Assembly (NCBI GenBank): GCA_030549905.1
Contig: JAUQQK010000010.1
Coordinates: 1-64,000, forward strand
Direction of reading: 5' to 3'
DNA length: 64,000 bases
Source of the DNA: Aquificota bacterium
GTDB taxonomy: Bacteria > Aquificota > Aquificia > Aquificales > Aquificaceae
Part shown: positions 19,461 to 29,456 of the stretch, in pieces
Layout: the number at the start of each line of letters is the position of its first letter
Numbering within the stretch: position 1 is the first letter of the stretch
Program-made: the position numbers and the translations under genes
The notes under the pieces: generated by a model
Told to the model about the DNA's origin: nothing
The model's input: only the letters and a program-made list of their open reading frames with translations
The model's database searches: none

Positions 19461-19560
19461 TGTTTTCTGTAAGCCCCTCAAGGTTTTTAAAAAGGTTTTT
19501 GCCAGCTCCATTGCTTGAGTTTTTGAGCTTTTCCTCCAAAGAAAACCTTTCTTCACTCAA
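19441..19560 (-). CDS. possible 39-residue protein coupled to the nucleotidyltransferase
   Basis: A frame starting at TTG 19560, overlapping the stop of the nucleotidyltransferase gene, encodes a charged helical peptide beginning MSEERFSLEEKLKN and ending [15 protein letters not shown] lies eight bases upstream. Its last 20 bases overlap the convergent hemY end. Composition resembles local coding sequence, but it is short and unrecognised. Confidence 0.25.
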   Translation of the reverse strand: MSEERFSLEEKLKNSSNGAGKNLFKNLEGLTENIKKELL

Positions 19561-19867
19561 CCTTTAAACCCTCTCTCAAAACCTTCTGTGTAAGCGTGCT
19601 AAGCTGGGAGGGTTTTCTGATTATAAGGTTTATAAAGATGCGGTGCCTTGCGTTGTATTCAGAAAGTATGTCATAGAGCAACTGACTATCCTTTTCTGTC
19701 CAGTCCTCAGGCACCAGTGCTAAAAGGTCTATATCCGAGCTCCATGTGTAGTCCCCTTTTGCATAGGAGCCAAAAAGGTATAGCTCCACCCCTTTACCCG
19801 TGCTGGCTCTTATTTCCTTCCTCAGCCTCTTCAGAAGCTCCATAAGGCTTTTGCCCAGCACCTGCAT
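19553..19867 (-). CDS. MNT-type nucleotidyltransferase domain protein
   Basis: 104 residues with the minimal nucleotidyltransferase signature LFGSYAKGDYTWSSDIDLLAL (G-S then D-x-D metal ligands). Such proteins are usually paired with a HEPN partner as toxin-antitoxin or tRNA/protein AMPylating systems; no HEPN gene is adjacent here, only a 39-residue frame downstream. Substrate unknown. Confidence 0.8.
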   Translation of the reverse strand: MQVLGKSLMELLKRLRKEIRASTGKGVELYLFGSYAKGDYTWSSDIDLLALVPEDWTEKDSQLLYDILSEYNARHRIFINLIIRKPSQLSTLTQKVLREGLKVE

Positions 19868-19876
19868 GTTTCTATT

Positions 19877-20335
19877 CTAACAGAGCTTTAGTATTTCCTC
19901 CAGCTGACTTTTTAGCCTTTCGTGATGAGAACCCTTCCAGTAAACCTTACCACAGGAAGGACAAAGTGTAAAATCCCTCCCGTAAATGTAAACGAGCGGT
20001 GGAAGCCTATCCTTTACTTTTTCCCTGTCTACACTCATAAGTTTTTCATTGCAGTAATAGCATCTGTCAAGTCTTAGCTCGGGCTTGATGCCAAAGTATC
20101 TTATCAAAAGGCAGAGCTGTACCTTCCAGTTTTCCCTTGGAAGCAAAAAATAATCTACATCCCACGCCTTTAAATGCCCTTCAAGTCTTCTTGATGTGGT
20201 TATAAACACACGGTCAAGATATTTCAACAACTTCCGCTTTTCTATGGGACCAGACAGGAGCAGGGCGTCCTGCCCCAGAAACCTGAGCCATTGGGCTATC
20301 CTGTGAAGGTCCGCTTCAAGCAAAAACTTCTTCAA
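19877..20335 (-). CDS. Mut7-C RNase domain protein (PIN-like, zinc ribbon)
   Basis: 152 residues. The N-terminal half (LEADLHRIAQWLRFLGQDA and DRVFITTSRRL) is the PIN-like Mut7-C/DUF82 fold; the C-terminal half has two Cys pairs, CYYC and CPSC, forming a zinc ribbon with GKVYWKGSH. Predicted RNase acting on an unknown RNA. Its start overlaps the 3' end of leuC by 20 bases. Confidence 0.85.
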   Translation of the reverse strand: MKKFLLEADLHRIAQWLRFLGQDALLLSGPIEKRKLLKYLDRVFITTSRRLEGHLKAWDVDYFLLPRENWKVQLCLLIRYFGIKPELRLDRCYYCNEKLMSVDREKVKDRLPPLVYIYGRDFTLCPSCGKVYWKGSHHERLKSQLEEILKLC

Positions 20336-21605
20336 GAACCTCCTTACCCACTACTTCCTCAGGATGTGCTATCCTTCCCAGTACCGCGCTTGCCGCCACC
20401 ACTGCCGGATTTGCCAGGTAGGCTTCGCTCTTTGGATGTCCCATCCTTCCCGGGAAGTTTCTGTTGGAGGTGGATATGCAGCGCTCGCCCTCTGCCAGTA
20501 TGCCCATATGCCCGCCAAGACAGGGTCCGCAGGTGGAAACAGAAACCGAACAGCCCGCCTCAAGGAATATGTCAATGAGGCCTTCTTTCAGAGCCTGCAT
20601 ATAAACCTGCTTGGAAGCCGGAATAACTATGCATCTCACATAAGGATGCACCTTTCTACCCTTGAGTATCCTTGCGGCAACTCTTAAATCCTCTATCCTG
20701 CCGTTGGTGCAGGAACCTATGAAAGCCTGATCTATGGTGATATGCGTGGATTCAGAAACGGGATGCACGTTGGAGGGCAGGTAGGGCCAGGCTACAAGGG
20801 GCTCTATTTTGCTTGCGTCCCATTCATAAACCACCTCATACTCCGCATCGGGGTCGCTCTGATAGACCTTCCAGGGCTTTTGAGCCCTCTGAGATACATA
20901 CTCTATGGTCTTCTCATCGGGCGATATTATCCCGCTTTTACCCCCAGCCTCTATCGCCATGTTGGCTATGGTGAGCCTCTGCTCAACGGAGAGGCTTCTT
21001 ATGGCTTCGCCGTCAAACTCCATAGCCTTGTAAAGGGCTCCATCAACCCCTATCTGACCTATGGTGTGTAGAATAAGGTCCTTACCGGAAACCCAGGTCT
21101 GTAGCTTTCCGTAAAAGATAAACTTCATGGTGGCTGGCACTTTGAGCCATGTTTCACCTGTTGCCATGGCGTAGGCTATGTCAGTAGAGCCCATGCCCGT
21201 TGAAAAAGCACCTATGCCCCCGTAGGTGCAGGTGTGAGAGTCCGCACCCACCACAAGGTCTCCTGGCACTACAATACCTTTCTCTGGTAGTATAGTATGT
21301 TCTATCCCTTCACCTTCTTGAAAGAACCACTTTATGTTGTGCCTTTTTGCAAAGTCTCTGACTATCTTTGCCTGCTCAGCGGACTTTATATCCTTTGCAG
21401 GTACAAAATGTGAAAGCACGAGGGCAATCTTATCAGGGTCAAAGACCCTGTCTATACCATACTTTTCCAGCACTTTGAGGGCTAAGGGAGCTGTCACGTC
21501 GTTTGCCATCACCAGGTCCACCTTTACGGTAACCAGCTCACCCGCATGCACCTCCTTCTTGCCCGCATGGTCAGCTATTATTTTTTCCGTAATGGTCATG
21601 CCCAT
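20316..21605 (-). CDS. leuC: 3-isopropylmalate dehydratase large subunit
   Basis: 429 residues, the shorter LeuC/HacA subtype. 4Fe-4S ligands occur in GSCTNGRIEDL and in TCGPCLGGHMG; VVGADSHTCTYGG and GRMGHPKSEAYLANP are conserved aconitase-family segments. It isomerises 2- to 3-isopropylmalate in leucine synthesis; the small subunit is not in the window. Start ATG preceded by GGAGGTAAGGAA. Homoaconitase activity cannot be excluded. Confidence 0.93.
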   Translation of the reverse strand: MGMTITEKIIADHAGKKEVHAGELVTVKVDLVMANDVTAPLALKVLEKYGIDRVFDPDKIALVLSHFVPAKDIKSAEQAKIVRDFAKRHNIKWFFQEGEGIEHTILPEKGIVVPGDLVVGADSHTCTYGGIGAFSTGMGSTDIAYAMATGETWLKVPATMKFIFYGKLQTWVSGKDLILHTIGQIGVDGALYKAMEFDGEAIRSLSVEQRLTIANMAIEAGGKSGIISPDEKTIEYVSQRAQKPWKVYQSDPDAEYEVVYEWDASKIEPLVAWPYLPSNVHPVSESTHITIDQAFIGSCTNGRIEDLRVAARILKGRKVHPYVRCIVIPASKQVYMQALKEGLIDIFLEAGCSVSVSTCGPCLGGHMGILAEGERCISTSNRNFPGRMGHPKSEAYLANPAVVAASAVLGRIAHPEEVVGKEVLEEVFA

Positions 21606-21629
21606 TTCCTTACCTCCTTAAAGTATTCA

Positions 21630-23510
21630 TTATTTTGCCACCTCCTCCTTCTCCTCCTGCTTTTCCTGAACCTTAAACTCCTCCTTTTTGCATTCGTTCT
21701 TTACCTCCACACCGTGAAGCCTGAGTATTTCCACCACCTCCTCACAGCTCATAGTTTCTTTCTCTAAGAGCCTTTTAACCACCGCCCGTATGGCTTCCTT
21801 GTGAGCAAGAACAATTTCCTTTGTTTCCTCGTAGGCTTTTATGAGTATTTTCTTCACTTCTTCGTCAATTTCCCTTCTTAGCTCCTCACTTATATCTACA
21901 GAAGTGGTAATACCACCTAAGAAGGGATTTACAGTCCTTCTCACCGCTATAGGACCTATACGCTCACTCATACCCCACATGGAAACCATCCTGTAGGCAA
22001 GCTCGGTAGCCCTCTGCAGGTCGTTTTCCGCACCGGTGGTTATACCCTCCTTTCCATAAAAGACCTCTTCCGCGGCACGCCCGCCCATGAGGGTAAGTAT
22101 TCTTCCGTAAAGGTCCTGCCTGTCATACATATGCTTGTCATCTATAGGTAGCTGTTGTGTAACACCTAAAGCCATTCCCCTTGGAATGATGGAAACCTTA
22201 TGAAGGGCATCAGAGCCCGGCACCATAAGGCTCATTATGGCATGTCCCATCTCGTGGTATGCTATCTTTTCCTTTTCCTTTTGAGATATGACCATACCCT
22301 TCCTTTCCAGACCCATGGTTATCCTGTCTATGGCTTCCTCAATGTCCTCCATTTCAATAAACTCTTTGCCCTTCCTTGCGGCAAGAAGGGCTGCTTCGTT
22401 CAGCACGTTCTCAAGGTCAGCTCCCGTAAAGCCCGGTGTAGCCCTCGCCACTATCTCCAGGTCCACATTTGGTGCCAGCTTTTTATCCCTTGCGTGCACC
22501 TTCAGTATTTCATACCTTCCCTTTACATCGGGTCTTGGTATGTATATCTGCCTGTCAAACCTGCCGGGTCTTAAAAGGGCCGGGTCTAAAATGTCGGGTC
22601 TGTTAGTGGCTGCTATCACTATAATACCTTCAGAGGTATCAAAGCCGTCCATCTCCACAAGAAGCTGGTTCAGGGTCTGCTCCCTCTCATCATGACCTCC
22701 TCCAAGGTTTATGGCTCCTCTGGAGCGACCCACCGCATCTATCTCATCTATGAATATGATGCAGGGGGCATGCTTCTTTGCGGTGTCAAAGAGGTCCCTG
22801 ACCCTTGCCGCACCCACACCCACGAACATCTCCACAAAATCAGAGCCGGAGACGGATATGAAGGGCACATGAGCCTCGCCTGCTATTGCCTTTGCCAGAA
22901 GGGTCTTACCCACGCCCGGCTCACCGTAGAAAAGGACACCTTTGGGAGGTCTTCCACCAAGCCTCTGAAATTTGACAGGGTCTTTTAAGTATTCAATAAT
23001 TTCCTTTACCTCTTCCTTTACCTCCTCCATACCAGCCACATCCTGAAGGGTTACCTTGGGCTTTTCATCTATATATACTTTTGCCCTGCTTTTTCCAAAG
23101 CTGAAAGCCCTTGAGTTGGGGTTTGCTCCACCGCTCATCTGCCTCATCATGTATATCCATATGCCTATAAAGAGGAGAATAGGAAGCCAGGATATAAGAA
23201 AGGTCATAAGCCAACTACCATGCTCGGGTGTAGCCACCTCCACCTTGACGCCCTTTTCTATAAGCCTGCTGGTGAGGTCAGAACCCGGCGGTATGCCCGT
23301 TTCTATCTTTTGCCCGTCAGTGGTTATACCCGTAAGCACATTGTCTTTTATCTTTACCTCCTTTAACTTGCCCTCTTCCGCCAGCTGCAGGACCGTATTT
23401 ACAGGCGTTTTCACTGCTGATGTGTCTCTATTTCCCTCAAAGAGATTGAAGGCAAGTACCATAAAGCCTAAGATGATAACCCATATAAAAATGCTCTTCA
23501 TCCACTGCAT
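21630..23510 (-). CDS. ftsH: ATP-dependent zinc metalloprotease FtsH
   Basis: 626 residues. Two N-terminal membrane helices (about 6-24 and 103-124) flank a periplasmic domain; AAA module with Walker A GEPGVGKT (usual GPPGTGKT), Walker [12 protein letters not shown] and arginine-finger region RPGRFDR; protease zinc site HEMGH with a downstream Asp in the E-N-D-L segment. It degrades membrane and regulatory proteins. The C-terminus is Glu/Lys-rich. GGAGG precedes the ATG. Confidence 0.97.
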   Translation of the reverse strand: MQWMKSIFIWVIILGFMVLAFNLFEGNRDTSAVKTPVNTVLQLAEEGKLKEVKIKDNVLTGITTDGQKIETGIPPGSDLTSRLIEKGVKVEVATPEHGSWLMTFLISWLPILLFIGIWIYMMRQMSGGANPNSRAFSFGKSRAKVYIDEKPKVTLQDVAGMEEVKEEVKEIIEYLKDPVKFQRLGGRPPKGVLFYGEPGVGKTLLAKAIAGEAHVPFISVSGSDFVEMFVGVGAARVRDLFDTAKKHAPCIIFIDEIDAVGRSRGAINLGGGHDEREQTLNQLLVEMDGFDTSEGIIVIAATNRPDILDPALLRPGRFDRQIYIPRPDVKGRYEILKVHARDKKLAPNVDLEIVARATPGFTGADLENVLNEAALLAARKGKEFIEMEDIEEAIDRITMGLERKGMVISQKEKEKIAYHEMGHAIMSLMVPGSDALHKVSIIPRGMALGVTQQLPIDDKHMYDRQDLYGRILTLMGGRAAEEVFYGKEGITTGAENDLQRATELAYRMVSMWGMSERIGPIAVRRTVNPFLGGITTSVDISEELRREIDEEVKKILIKAYEETKEIVLAHKEAIRAVVKRLLEKETMSCEEVVEILRLHGVEVKNECKKEEFKVQEKQEEKEEVAK

Positions 23511-23543
23511 TCTTTAGACCTCCACATTAGGAATTTAAAATAA

Positions 23544-24455
23544 TCAACCCTTCAGGCTTTTCAAGTCTATGTAATCACCGCCTGTCTTTCTTATTCTGCT
23601 GATGACCCTCTCCACCTCCTTAAAACTCCTGACACCTAAAAGCTCATAAACTACCCTTCTTTGCAAAGCCCTGTGAAGCCTTAAAAAAGCCTTGCGGTTT
23701 ATAAAGCCATCTTTTAGCAGGTTTTCAATGCTTTTGTGAGTTAATTCCTTCAAAAGCTCTTCCTCCTCTTTAAGCAGGCTTCTTAGCCTCAAAAAGCTCT
23801 CTTCAAAACTGGGGTTTATCTTCCTGAACTCTGGCAGAACCTTATGCCTTATCAGGTTTCTTGCAAGGTCAAGGTCATAGTTGGTAGAATCCTCCACCCA
23901 TCTTTCCCCCTTTGACAGCACATAATCTTCTATCTCCTCACGTCTTGCCAGATACAGAGGTCTTATTACTTTTCCCTCCCTTGGTTCAAAACCGAGAAGT
24001 CCTTCCCTTCCAGCCCCACGCAGGAGCCATAAAAGTATGGTCTCCACTAAGTCTCTCAGGTGGTGCGCGGTGGCTATAAGGTGAAAGCCTTCCCTTTCCC
24101 TTATTCTCTCAAGGGCTTCATACCTTAGCTCCCTTGCCTTCCCTTCAAGGTTCTCGCCTACCGCCTGAGCTTTCACATCTATCCTTTCCATATAAATATC
24201 AAGTCCATGTCTTCTGGCAAAGTCAAGGCAGAAGGCTTCATCTCTGTAGGATTCTTCTCCGCGTAGCTGGTGGTTTATATGTGCGAGGGCAAGTTTTTCA
24301 AGCTTTAAGAAATCTTTAAGCTCCAGCAGGGAAAGGGCAAGGGCGACCGAATCCGCACCTCCTGAGAAGGCTATTAAAAGCCTCGAGGCTTCTGGTATGA
24401 GTTGTTCCCTTCTCTGAAGGGATACAACCTTCCTGAGCAGGGGATGATAGCTCAT
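23544..24455 (-). CDS. tilS: tRNA(Ile)-lysidine synthase
   Basis: 303 residues. PP-loop ATPase motif AFSGGADSVALALSLL, then AHINHQLRGEES and ATAHHLRDLVET, hallmarks of TilS. It converts C34 of the CAU-anticodon tRNA-Ile to lysidine so it reads AUA, a frequent codon here. The short form lacking the large C-terminal domain matches the Aquifex enzyme. Start overlaps the upstream gene by 4 bases. Confidence 0.95.
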   Translation of the reverse strand: MSYHPLLRKVVSLQRREQLIPEASRLLIAFSGGADSVALALSLLELKDFLKLEKLALAHINHQLRGEESYRDEAFCLDFARRHGLDIYMERIDVKAQAVGENLEGKARELRYEALERIREREGFHLIATAHHLRDLVETILLWLLRGAGREGLLGFEPREGKVIRPLYLARREEIEDYVLSKGERWVEDSTNYDLDLARNLIRHKVLPEFRKINPSFEESFLRLRSLLKEEEELLKELTHKSIENLLKDGFINRKAFLRLHRALQRRVVYELLGVRSFKEVERVISRIRKTGGDYIDLKSLKG

Positions 24456-25054
24456 GTGATTAGCCTTTTTTTAACCTCCTCGTAGTAGGGATGGACCACA
24501 CCCTCCTCGTGCAGTCTTTCAAGCAGTTCAAGGGCTTCTTTTTTGCGACCCCTTCTCTCAAGGAGATACACTAAAAGCTCATAAGAGTTTATCTGCGGCA
24601 GGCTTCCACCCCTTTTATTTCTTAGCTCCTCCTTATAGCTGTCAAAAAGCTCCACATCCATCTTTGCGTATAGTTCCATCTTTTCAAAGTCTTTTAGCCT
24701 CTGAGCAAGCATGACAAGGTCGTTGAGTATTAGATGCTTTTCATAGGCACTTACCGCCAGCTCCAAAGCCTTAAGGTATAACCACTCTGCATCCTCATAC
24801 TCTCCTTCAAGCAGAGCAGTCTGAGCAAGGCTTCCAAGGAAGGTGGCTTTTGTATAGCCCGGGTTTTGAACTTCACCCGTGTCAAAGTGCTGTGCCTTGA
24901 AGGGAAAGCGAAGGTCCTTTATGGACTTTAAGGAGAAATATTTTTTAACCCTCTTCTGGTCCTTTGGCTCCAGACCCTCATACCATTCCCATAGCTCAAG
25001 AGCCTTCAAAAGCCCTCCCCTTTCTCTGAATATCCTAAATACTCTGCCAATCAT
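24452..25054 (-). CDS. helical-repeat (TPR-like) protein, function unknown
   Basis: 200 residues, all helical, with two TPR-like stretches ([24 protein letters not shown] and [22 protein letters not shown]). No signal peptide. It overlaps panD by 20 bases and tilS by 4, so all three are co-translated. I do not recognise a family beyond the repeat. Confidence 0.65.
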   Translation of the reverse strand: MIGRVFRIFRERGGLLKALELWEWYEGLEPKDQKRVKKYFSLKSIKDLRFPFKAQHFDTGEVQNPGYTKATFLGSLAQTALLEGEYEDAEWLYLKALELAVSAYEKHLILNDLVMLAQRLKDFEKMELYAKMDVELFDSYKEELRNKRGGSLPQINSYELLVYLLERRGRKKEALELLERLHEEGVVHPYYEEVKKRLIT

Positions 25055-25439
25055 AAAGGGCTACACCCTCTATCTCCATTTCCCTCTTTACTTCCCTTAT
25101 CTGATTGTTCTCATCCACATACACAAGATAGGGTCTAAAGTCCCTCAGCTCCTGCTCACTGAAAAGGGCGTAAGAAGCTATTATTATTATATCGCCTACA
25201 GCCCCAAGCCTCGCTGCCGCACCGTTTAGCCTAACCTCTCCCGAATACCTGGGAGCGGGTATCACATAGGTGGAAAAACGAGCTCCATTGCTCACATTAT
25301 ATATTTCTATCTTCTCAAAGGGCAGAAGCCTTGCAGACTCCATGAGGGCTACATCCAAGGAAAGGCTACCCTCATAATGGAGCTCCGCTCCTGTTATCCT
25401 TGCTCTATGAACCTTAGATTTCAGCATAAACCTCTGCAT
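25035..25439 (-). CDS. panD: aspartate 1-decarboxylase proenzyme
   Basis: 134 residues from ATG 25439, selected by GGAGG five bases upstream and by the self-cleavage site: with this start the Gly-Ser bond is G24-S25 (HYEGSLSLD), exactly as in E. coli. Cleavage at S25 makes the pyruvoyl cofactor. Tyr58-region and GAAARLG loop are present. Produces beta-alanine for pantothenate and CoA. Divergent from ilvE. Confidence 0.95.
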   Translation of the reverse strand: MQRFMLKSKVHRARITGAELHYEGSLSLDVALMESARLLPFEKIEIYNVSNGARFSTYVIPAPRYSGEVRLNGAAARLGAVGDIIIIASYALFSEQELRDFRPYLVYVDENNQIREVKREMEIEGVALYDWQSI

Positions 25440-25501
25440 GCCTTCCTCCAAAGGATATAAAAATATAACCTGAAACTTATCTGTTTCAAGTGCCTTTCTG
25501 G

Positions 25502-25507
25502 TATAAT
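25502..25507 (+). promoter_or_regulatory. extended -10 promoter for ilvE
   Basis: TATAAT preceded by TGG (extended -10) and lying 7 bases before the preferred ATG at 25515, suggesting a leaderless message. An ATG at 25506 lies within the box itself and is therefore unlikely to be the start. Confidence 0.5.
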
Positions 25508-25514
25508 GTTCTGC

Positions 25515-26432
25515 ATGGAATACGCCTTTTTTGAAGGTAGGTTTGTTCCCATAGAAGAAGCCAACATAAACATAAAGACCAACTCCTTCCATTATGGCAC
25601 CGCGGTCTTTGAAGGCATAAGAGCCTACTGGAACGAAGAACACAAACAGCTATACCTTCTGTTTGCGAAGGAACACTACCAGAGGCTCATAAGAAACTGC
25701 AAAGCCATGTTTATGGAACTGCCCTATTCGGCAGAGGAGCTTGTGAGCATAACAGTGGAGCTTTTAAGAAAAAACCAGATAAGAGAGGATGTGTATATAA
25801 GACCCATTGCCTACTTTAAAGACTTAAAGCTAACACCAAAGCTCATAGACTATACGCCGGAGATAGCCATATACACATACAATTTTGGCAGGTATCTGGA
25901 TACCTCAAAGGGAATAAGGGTAAAGGTTTCCTCCTGGAGGAGGAACGACGACAACTCCATACCATCAAGGTGGAAGGTGGCTGGTGCCTATGTAAACAGT
26001 GCCTTGGCAAAGACAGAAGCACTGCTTGCAGGGTATGATGAAGCCATAATGCTAAACCAGCATGGCTTTCTTGCGGAGGGCTCCGGTGAAAATATATTCT
26101 TGGTGAGGGAAGGAAGAGTAATAACACCTTCCTACTCGGAGCATATACTGGAGGGTATAACAAGAAGTGCGGTGAAAAAGCTGCTGAAAAACGAGCTTAT
26201 TGTGGATGTGGAGGAAAGACCTGTAGCAAGAAGTGAGCTTTATGTGGCGGATGAGATATTTATGACGGGGACCGCTGCGGAGATAACTCCTGTCATAGAG
26301 GTGGATAACAGAAGGGTGGGGAATGGTGATATAGGACCCATTACAAGAGAACTACAGGAGCTTTATTTCAAGGCGGTAAGAGGGTATCTTGACCGCTACA
26401 GTGTATGGCTTACGCCCGTTTATGAAGGGTGA
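25515..26432 (+). CDS. ilvE: branched-chain amino-acid aminotransferase
   Basis: 305 residues, fold-type IV PLP enzyme. Schiff-base K154 ([19 protein letters not shown]), [12 protein letters not shown] and the [10 protein letters not shown] phosphate loop are as in IlvE. It performs the final step of valine, isoleucine and leucine synthesis, consistent with leuC in the window. Start at 25515 follows from the -10 position. Overlaps the next gene by 11 bases. Confidence 0.95.
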   Translation: MEYAFFEGRFVPIEEANINIKTNSFHYGTAVFEGIRAYWNEEHKQLYLLFAKEHYQRLIRNCKAMFMELPYSAEELVSITVELLRKNQIREDVYIRPIAYFKDLKLTPKLIDYTPEIAIYTYNFGRYLDTSKGIRVKVSSWRRNDDNSIPSRWKVAGAYVNSALAKTEALLAGYDEAIMLNQHGFLAEGSGENIFLVREGRVITPSYSEHILEGITRSAVKKLLKNELIVDVEERPVARSELYVADEIFMTGTAAEITPVIEVDNRRVGNGDIGPITRELQELYFKAVRGYLDRYSVWLTPVYEG

Positions 26433-27504
26433 GCAGGCAAACCTTTTTAAAGACTTAGCATACAAACTGCTTACCGAAAACAGGCTGTTAGGTACGGAGG
26501 GACACAAGAGGGCTTTAAGGATAATAGATTCTCTGCTGGCTTACACAGGTGGCAGGCATACAAAGGAGCCTTTTGAAGCAAAAGGATGGTTTCCCACAAA
26601 GGCATGGATTGAGGTAGAAGACAAAAGGGTGCCAGCAGTACTCTTTTTAGGCAGTCCTCAGGGCGAGTATGAGGGCTACGCTACGAGAAACTACTTTAAG
26701 GACCACATAGCACTGATAGAAAATGTGGACTACATCAAACTATCGCATGCATTAAGTAAAGAGGTGAAGGCGGTGATAACCTACAGACCTTTTTCAGAGT
26801 CTTATATCTATGGTCCTCTTATGGAGAGTGGTTTGCCTGTAGTAAGCGTGAGGCGGGAGGATGTGGAGCTTCTTGAAGACAGGAGGGTAAAGATAGTTAT
26901 TAAGTCAGAGCAAAAGAACGTAAGGGGATGCAATTTTGTGTTTGAAGTGGGCAGAGGTCCCGTAGTATATATTATTGCCTGCATGGACACCACCGCAGAA
27001 ACATACGGTGCGGTTTTCAATGGTATAAGCGTCCTGCTGGCTATCTTCTTGTATCAGGAACTGCTCAAAAGCTACGAAAGACCCTACAGGCTTAGGTTCC
27101 TGCTTGCGGATGCCTGCGAGTTTGGCAATCTGGGGGTAAGCCACCATATAAGCCTGAAGGGTCTTAAGCATGTAAGCTACTGCATAAATCTTGAGGGGGT
27201 AGGCGGCTTTAACCCGAGCGTCATATACAGGGACCGGGAGGGCTACAACGGAGAAAAAATAAACGAGCTTTTCCTGAAGCATGTGGAAGATGTGGGTTTT
27301 AAAATATCCTTCCTACCTGCCAGCGGATTAAAACCAACACATATTCCCTTTAGAAATAAGGGCGTTGAGTGTCTGCATCTTAGCTCGGACGCAAGCCTTA
27401 TAAGGCACACGATACAGGATAATTATGATGCGGTCAGCTTTGAGCATACCTTTATGTGGTATGATGTGATACTGTCCTTTTTGAGGAGGCTTCACAGACT
27501 ATGA
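26422..27504 (+). CDS. M28-peptidase-like protein with degenerate metal site
   Basis: 360 residues from ATG 26422 (upstream GTG/TTG codons in frame overlap ilvE more). The layout follows M28 aminopeptidases: a PA-like insertion (AKAWIEVEDKRVPAVLFLG), then the catalytic half. The canonical HxD is CMDT, the bridging Asp is in GAVFNGIS, the Glu-Glu pair is ACEFGNLG, and the last ligands are ambiguous (HLSSD). Several metal ligands therefore look lost. Either a pseudo-peptidase or an unusual enzyme. No signal peptide. Leads into lolA. Confidence 0.6.
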   Translation: MKGEQANLFKDLAYKLLTENRLLGTEGHKRALRIIDSLLAYTGGRHTKEPFEAKGWFPTKAWIEVEDKRVPAVLFLGSPQGEYEGYATRNYFKDHIALIENVDYIKLSHALSKEVKAVITYRPFSESYIYGPLMESGLPVVSVRREDVELLEDRRVKIVIKSEQKNVRGCNFVFEVGRGPVVYIIACMDTTAETYGAVFNGISVLLAIFLYQELLKSYERPYRLRFLLADACEFGNLGVSHHISLKGLKHVSYCINLEGVGGFNPSVIYRDREGYNGEKINELFLKHVEDVGFKISFLPASGLKPTHIPFRNKGVECLHLSSDASLIRHTIQDNYDAVSFEHTFMWYDVILSFLRRLHRL

Positions 27505-28106
27505 GGCTTTTAATTTCTCTATTTTTAATAACAAGCTTGAGCCTTGCCCAATCCTATGAGGAGCTGGTAAGGTTTCTTGAAGGTATAAGGACGGTAAAGG
27601 TAGCCTTTGTGCAGAAGGTTTATTACCCGTGGCAGTCAAAGCCTGAAGTATCAAAGGGCATATTCTACGCAGAAAGGAGTGGAAGGTTCAGGGTTGAATA
27701 CGAAAGCCCTACAAGAATTCTCATAGTGTCTGATGGTATAAAGGTCATGGTGTATAACGAAAAGGACAGGACAGCCCTTTTAGAGGATGTGGAGAAGAAC
27801 AGGTCGCCGGTGGTGGAGTCTCTTTTCCTCTTCTCAAAACCCGTGCAGGAGGTCTTTGAGCTTGTGGGAGAGCTGGAAGGCAAGGGAGGGAAGGTCTTTC
27901 TGCTAAAGCCAAAGGTGAAGGATGAGTATTTTTCAAAGGTTTATGTGGAGGTCTCGGTGGGTGGCAGGGTGAAAAGCATAAAGGTGGAAGAAAAGGAAGG
28001 TATTACAACCCTTGTGGAGTTTATAAACAGCTCCTATAATTTTACACCCTCAAGTGGTCTTTTTAAGGTGGAGCCTCCAGCAGGTGCAAGGGTCATAAAG
28101 CCATGA
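27501..28106 (+). CDS. lolA: outer-membrane lipoprotein carrier LolA
   Basis: 201 residues with a signal peptide (LLISLFLITSLSLAQS) and the LolA half-barrel pattern: VAFVQKVYYPW, SKGIFYAERSGRFRVEYESP, and ILIVSDGIKVMVYNEKD. It shuttles lipoproteins through the periplasm to the outer membrane. Overlaps the M28-like gene and the GNAT gene by 4 bases each. Confidence 0.9.
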   Translation: MRLLISLFLITSLSLAQSYEELVRFLEGIRTVKVAFVQKVYYPWQSKPEVSKGIFYAERSGRFRVEYESPTRILIVSDGIKVMVYNEKDRTALLEDVEKNRSPVVESLFLFSKPVQEVFELVGELEGKGGKVFLLKPKVKDEYFSKVYVEVSVGGRVKSIKVEEKEGITTLVEFINSSYNFTPSSGLFKVEPPAGARVIKP

Positions 28107-28564
28107 AGATAAGGAGAGCTGATGAAAAGGATATGCCAGAGCTTGTGCAGGTGTATCTTGAAGGCTATAAAGGGCTTGAAGAATACTCTTATACACACCC
28201 AGACGATGTGCAGGCATACCTGAACTGGCTTTTCAGGAGAGATGTGGCGGGCATATGGGTGGCGGAGGAGGACGGCAAAATTGTTGGCTTTCTGGCGGGC
28301 GATGGCAACTGGTTTAGCAAGAGGGAAGGCAAAGTAGTGGGAGCCATACATGAGCTTGTGGTATTGCCAGAATATAGAAACAAGGGCATTGGTAAGGCTC
28401 TTGTTCAAAAGGCTTTAGAATATTTTAAGAGCAGAGGGCTTGACAGGGCGGAGCTGTGGGTGGGGGACGAAAACAAACAGGCTTTAGAGTTTTACAAAAG
28501 CTTAGGTTTCGAAGAAAAGGACAGGTTTAACTACTGGCTGAGGATGACAAGGGCTTTGGACTGA
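28103..28564 (+). CDS. GNAT-family N-acetyltransferase
   Basis: 153 residues. Acetyl-CoA binding motif A is LVVLPEYRNKGIGKALVQKALEY (Q/R-x-x-G-x-G/A), followed by the C-terminal LEFYKSLGFEEKDRF strand-helix. A RimI-like or small-molecule acetyltransferase; substrate unknown. A deacetylase (HDLP) is also encoded in the window but not linked. Converges with ttuA, overlapping by 38 bases. Confidence 0.88.
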   Translation: MKIRRADEKDMPELVQVYLEGYKGLEEYSYTHPDDVQAYLNWLFRRDVAGIWVAEEDGKIVGFLAGDGNWFSKREGKVVGAIHELVVLPEYRNKGIGKALVQKALEYFKSRGLDRAELWVGDENKQALEFYKSLGFEEKDRFNYWLRMTRALD

Positions 28565-29444
28565 GCCTCTCTCTTAACCTGCATACGGAACACACTTCTG
28601 CGGTGGTGGGCTCTCCGCATACTCTGCAGGGTACTAAAGAGACCTCCTCAGAGCTTAGTAAGGGATGCATTCTTCTCAAAAAGTCCATGTAAAACCTCAG
28701 CTTGGTGCCCGGGCTTTTTTCTTCTACCTGGTTGAGTATCATCTTATGTTCTATGGAGCTTGCACCCTCCGCAAAGGGGCACTCTTCCTCCACATATTCA
28801 ATGCCAGCCAAGAAGGCATAAAGGGCATTTTCCTTTTCCGTAAACTTACACAGGGGCTTTACCTTCCTGACAAAGCCTTCCCTCTCTTCCAGTACAGGGA
28901 ACTGTCTTGAGAGGTATTCCATATTCCAGCTAAGCACGTTAGAAAGCAGTGTGGCACTTTCATCATCAAGATTATGCCCTGTGGCGATAACATGGTATCC
29001 CAAAAGCCTTGCATATTTGTTCATGTAATATCTTTTGAGCTGCCCGCAGAAGGAGCAGGCTGGTCTTTTCTCTACCTGTTTAATTTCAGGTATGCTTGCC
29101 ACTTCCCTTTTCAGCTCCACCACATGAAGGACAAGGTCTCTGTCCTTTGCAAACTTATCACAGAGAAGCTTAGACCTTTCAGAGTATTCATCAATGCCCA
29201 AGTTTATGTATAAGCCATCCGCCCTGTAGCCAAGCCTGTGAAGGACATGCCAGAGGGCAAGGCTGTCTTTGCCACCAGAAACCGCCACCAGAACCCTGTC
29301 CTTTTTGCTAAACATTCTGAACTCCCTTATGGTAGCTTCTACCCTCCTTGCATACCACTCCATGTAATGCTCTTTGCACAGAGAGAGCCTGTGCTGTGGT
29401 AAATATACAACCGCCTTATTCTGACACTTTACACACTTCCTCAT
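28527..29444 (-). CDS. ttuA: tRNA 2-thiouridine synthetase TtuA
   Basis: 305 residues. N-terminal zinc finger C4, C7, C23, H26; PP-loop SGGKDS at 56-61; 4Fe-4S cysteines C130, C133 and C222, the same numbering as Thermus TtuA; C-terminal finger around CRVCG and CSVC. It thiolates U54 of tRNA to make heat-stabilising s2T, which suits a thermophile. The sulfur donor ttuB lies directly upstream. Confidence 0.93.
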   Translation of the reverse strand: MRKCVKCQNKAVVYLPQHRLSLCKEHYMEWYARRVEATIREFRMFSKKDRVLVAVSGGKDSLALWHVLHRLGYRADGLYINLGIDEYSERSKLLCDKFAKDRDLVLHVVELKREVASIPEIKQVEKRPACSFCGQLKRYYMNKYARLLGYHVIATGHNLDDESATLLSNVLSWNMEYLSRQFPVLEEREGFVRKVKPLCKFTEKENALYAFLAGIEYVEEECPFAEGASSIEHKMILNQVEEKSPGTKLRFYMDFLRRMHPLLSSEEVSLVPCRVCGEPTTAEVCSVCRLRERLSPKPLSSSASS

Positions 29445-29456
29445 AGCTATAGAAAT

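Noticed and set aside
19311-19556. 81-codon minus ORF after the nucleotidyltransferase as a HEPN partner
   Set aside because: It runs antisense through the hemY 3' end, has no HEPN RxxxxH motif, and its frame does not match local codon use.
25440-25643. N-terminal extension of PanD
   Set aside because: It is the antisense of ilvE; the start at 25439 has GGAGG and places the cleavage site at G24-S25.
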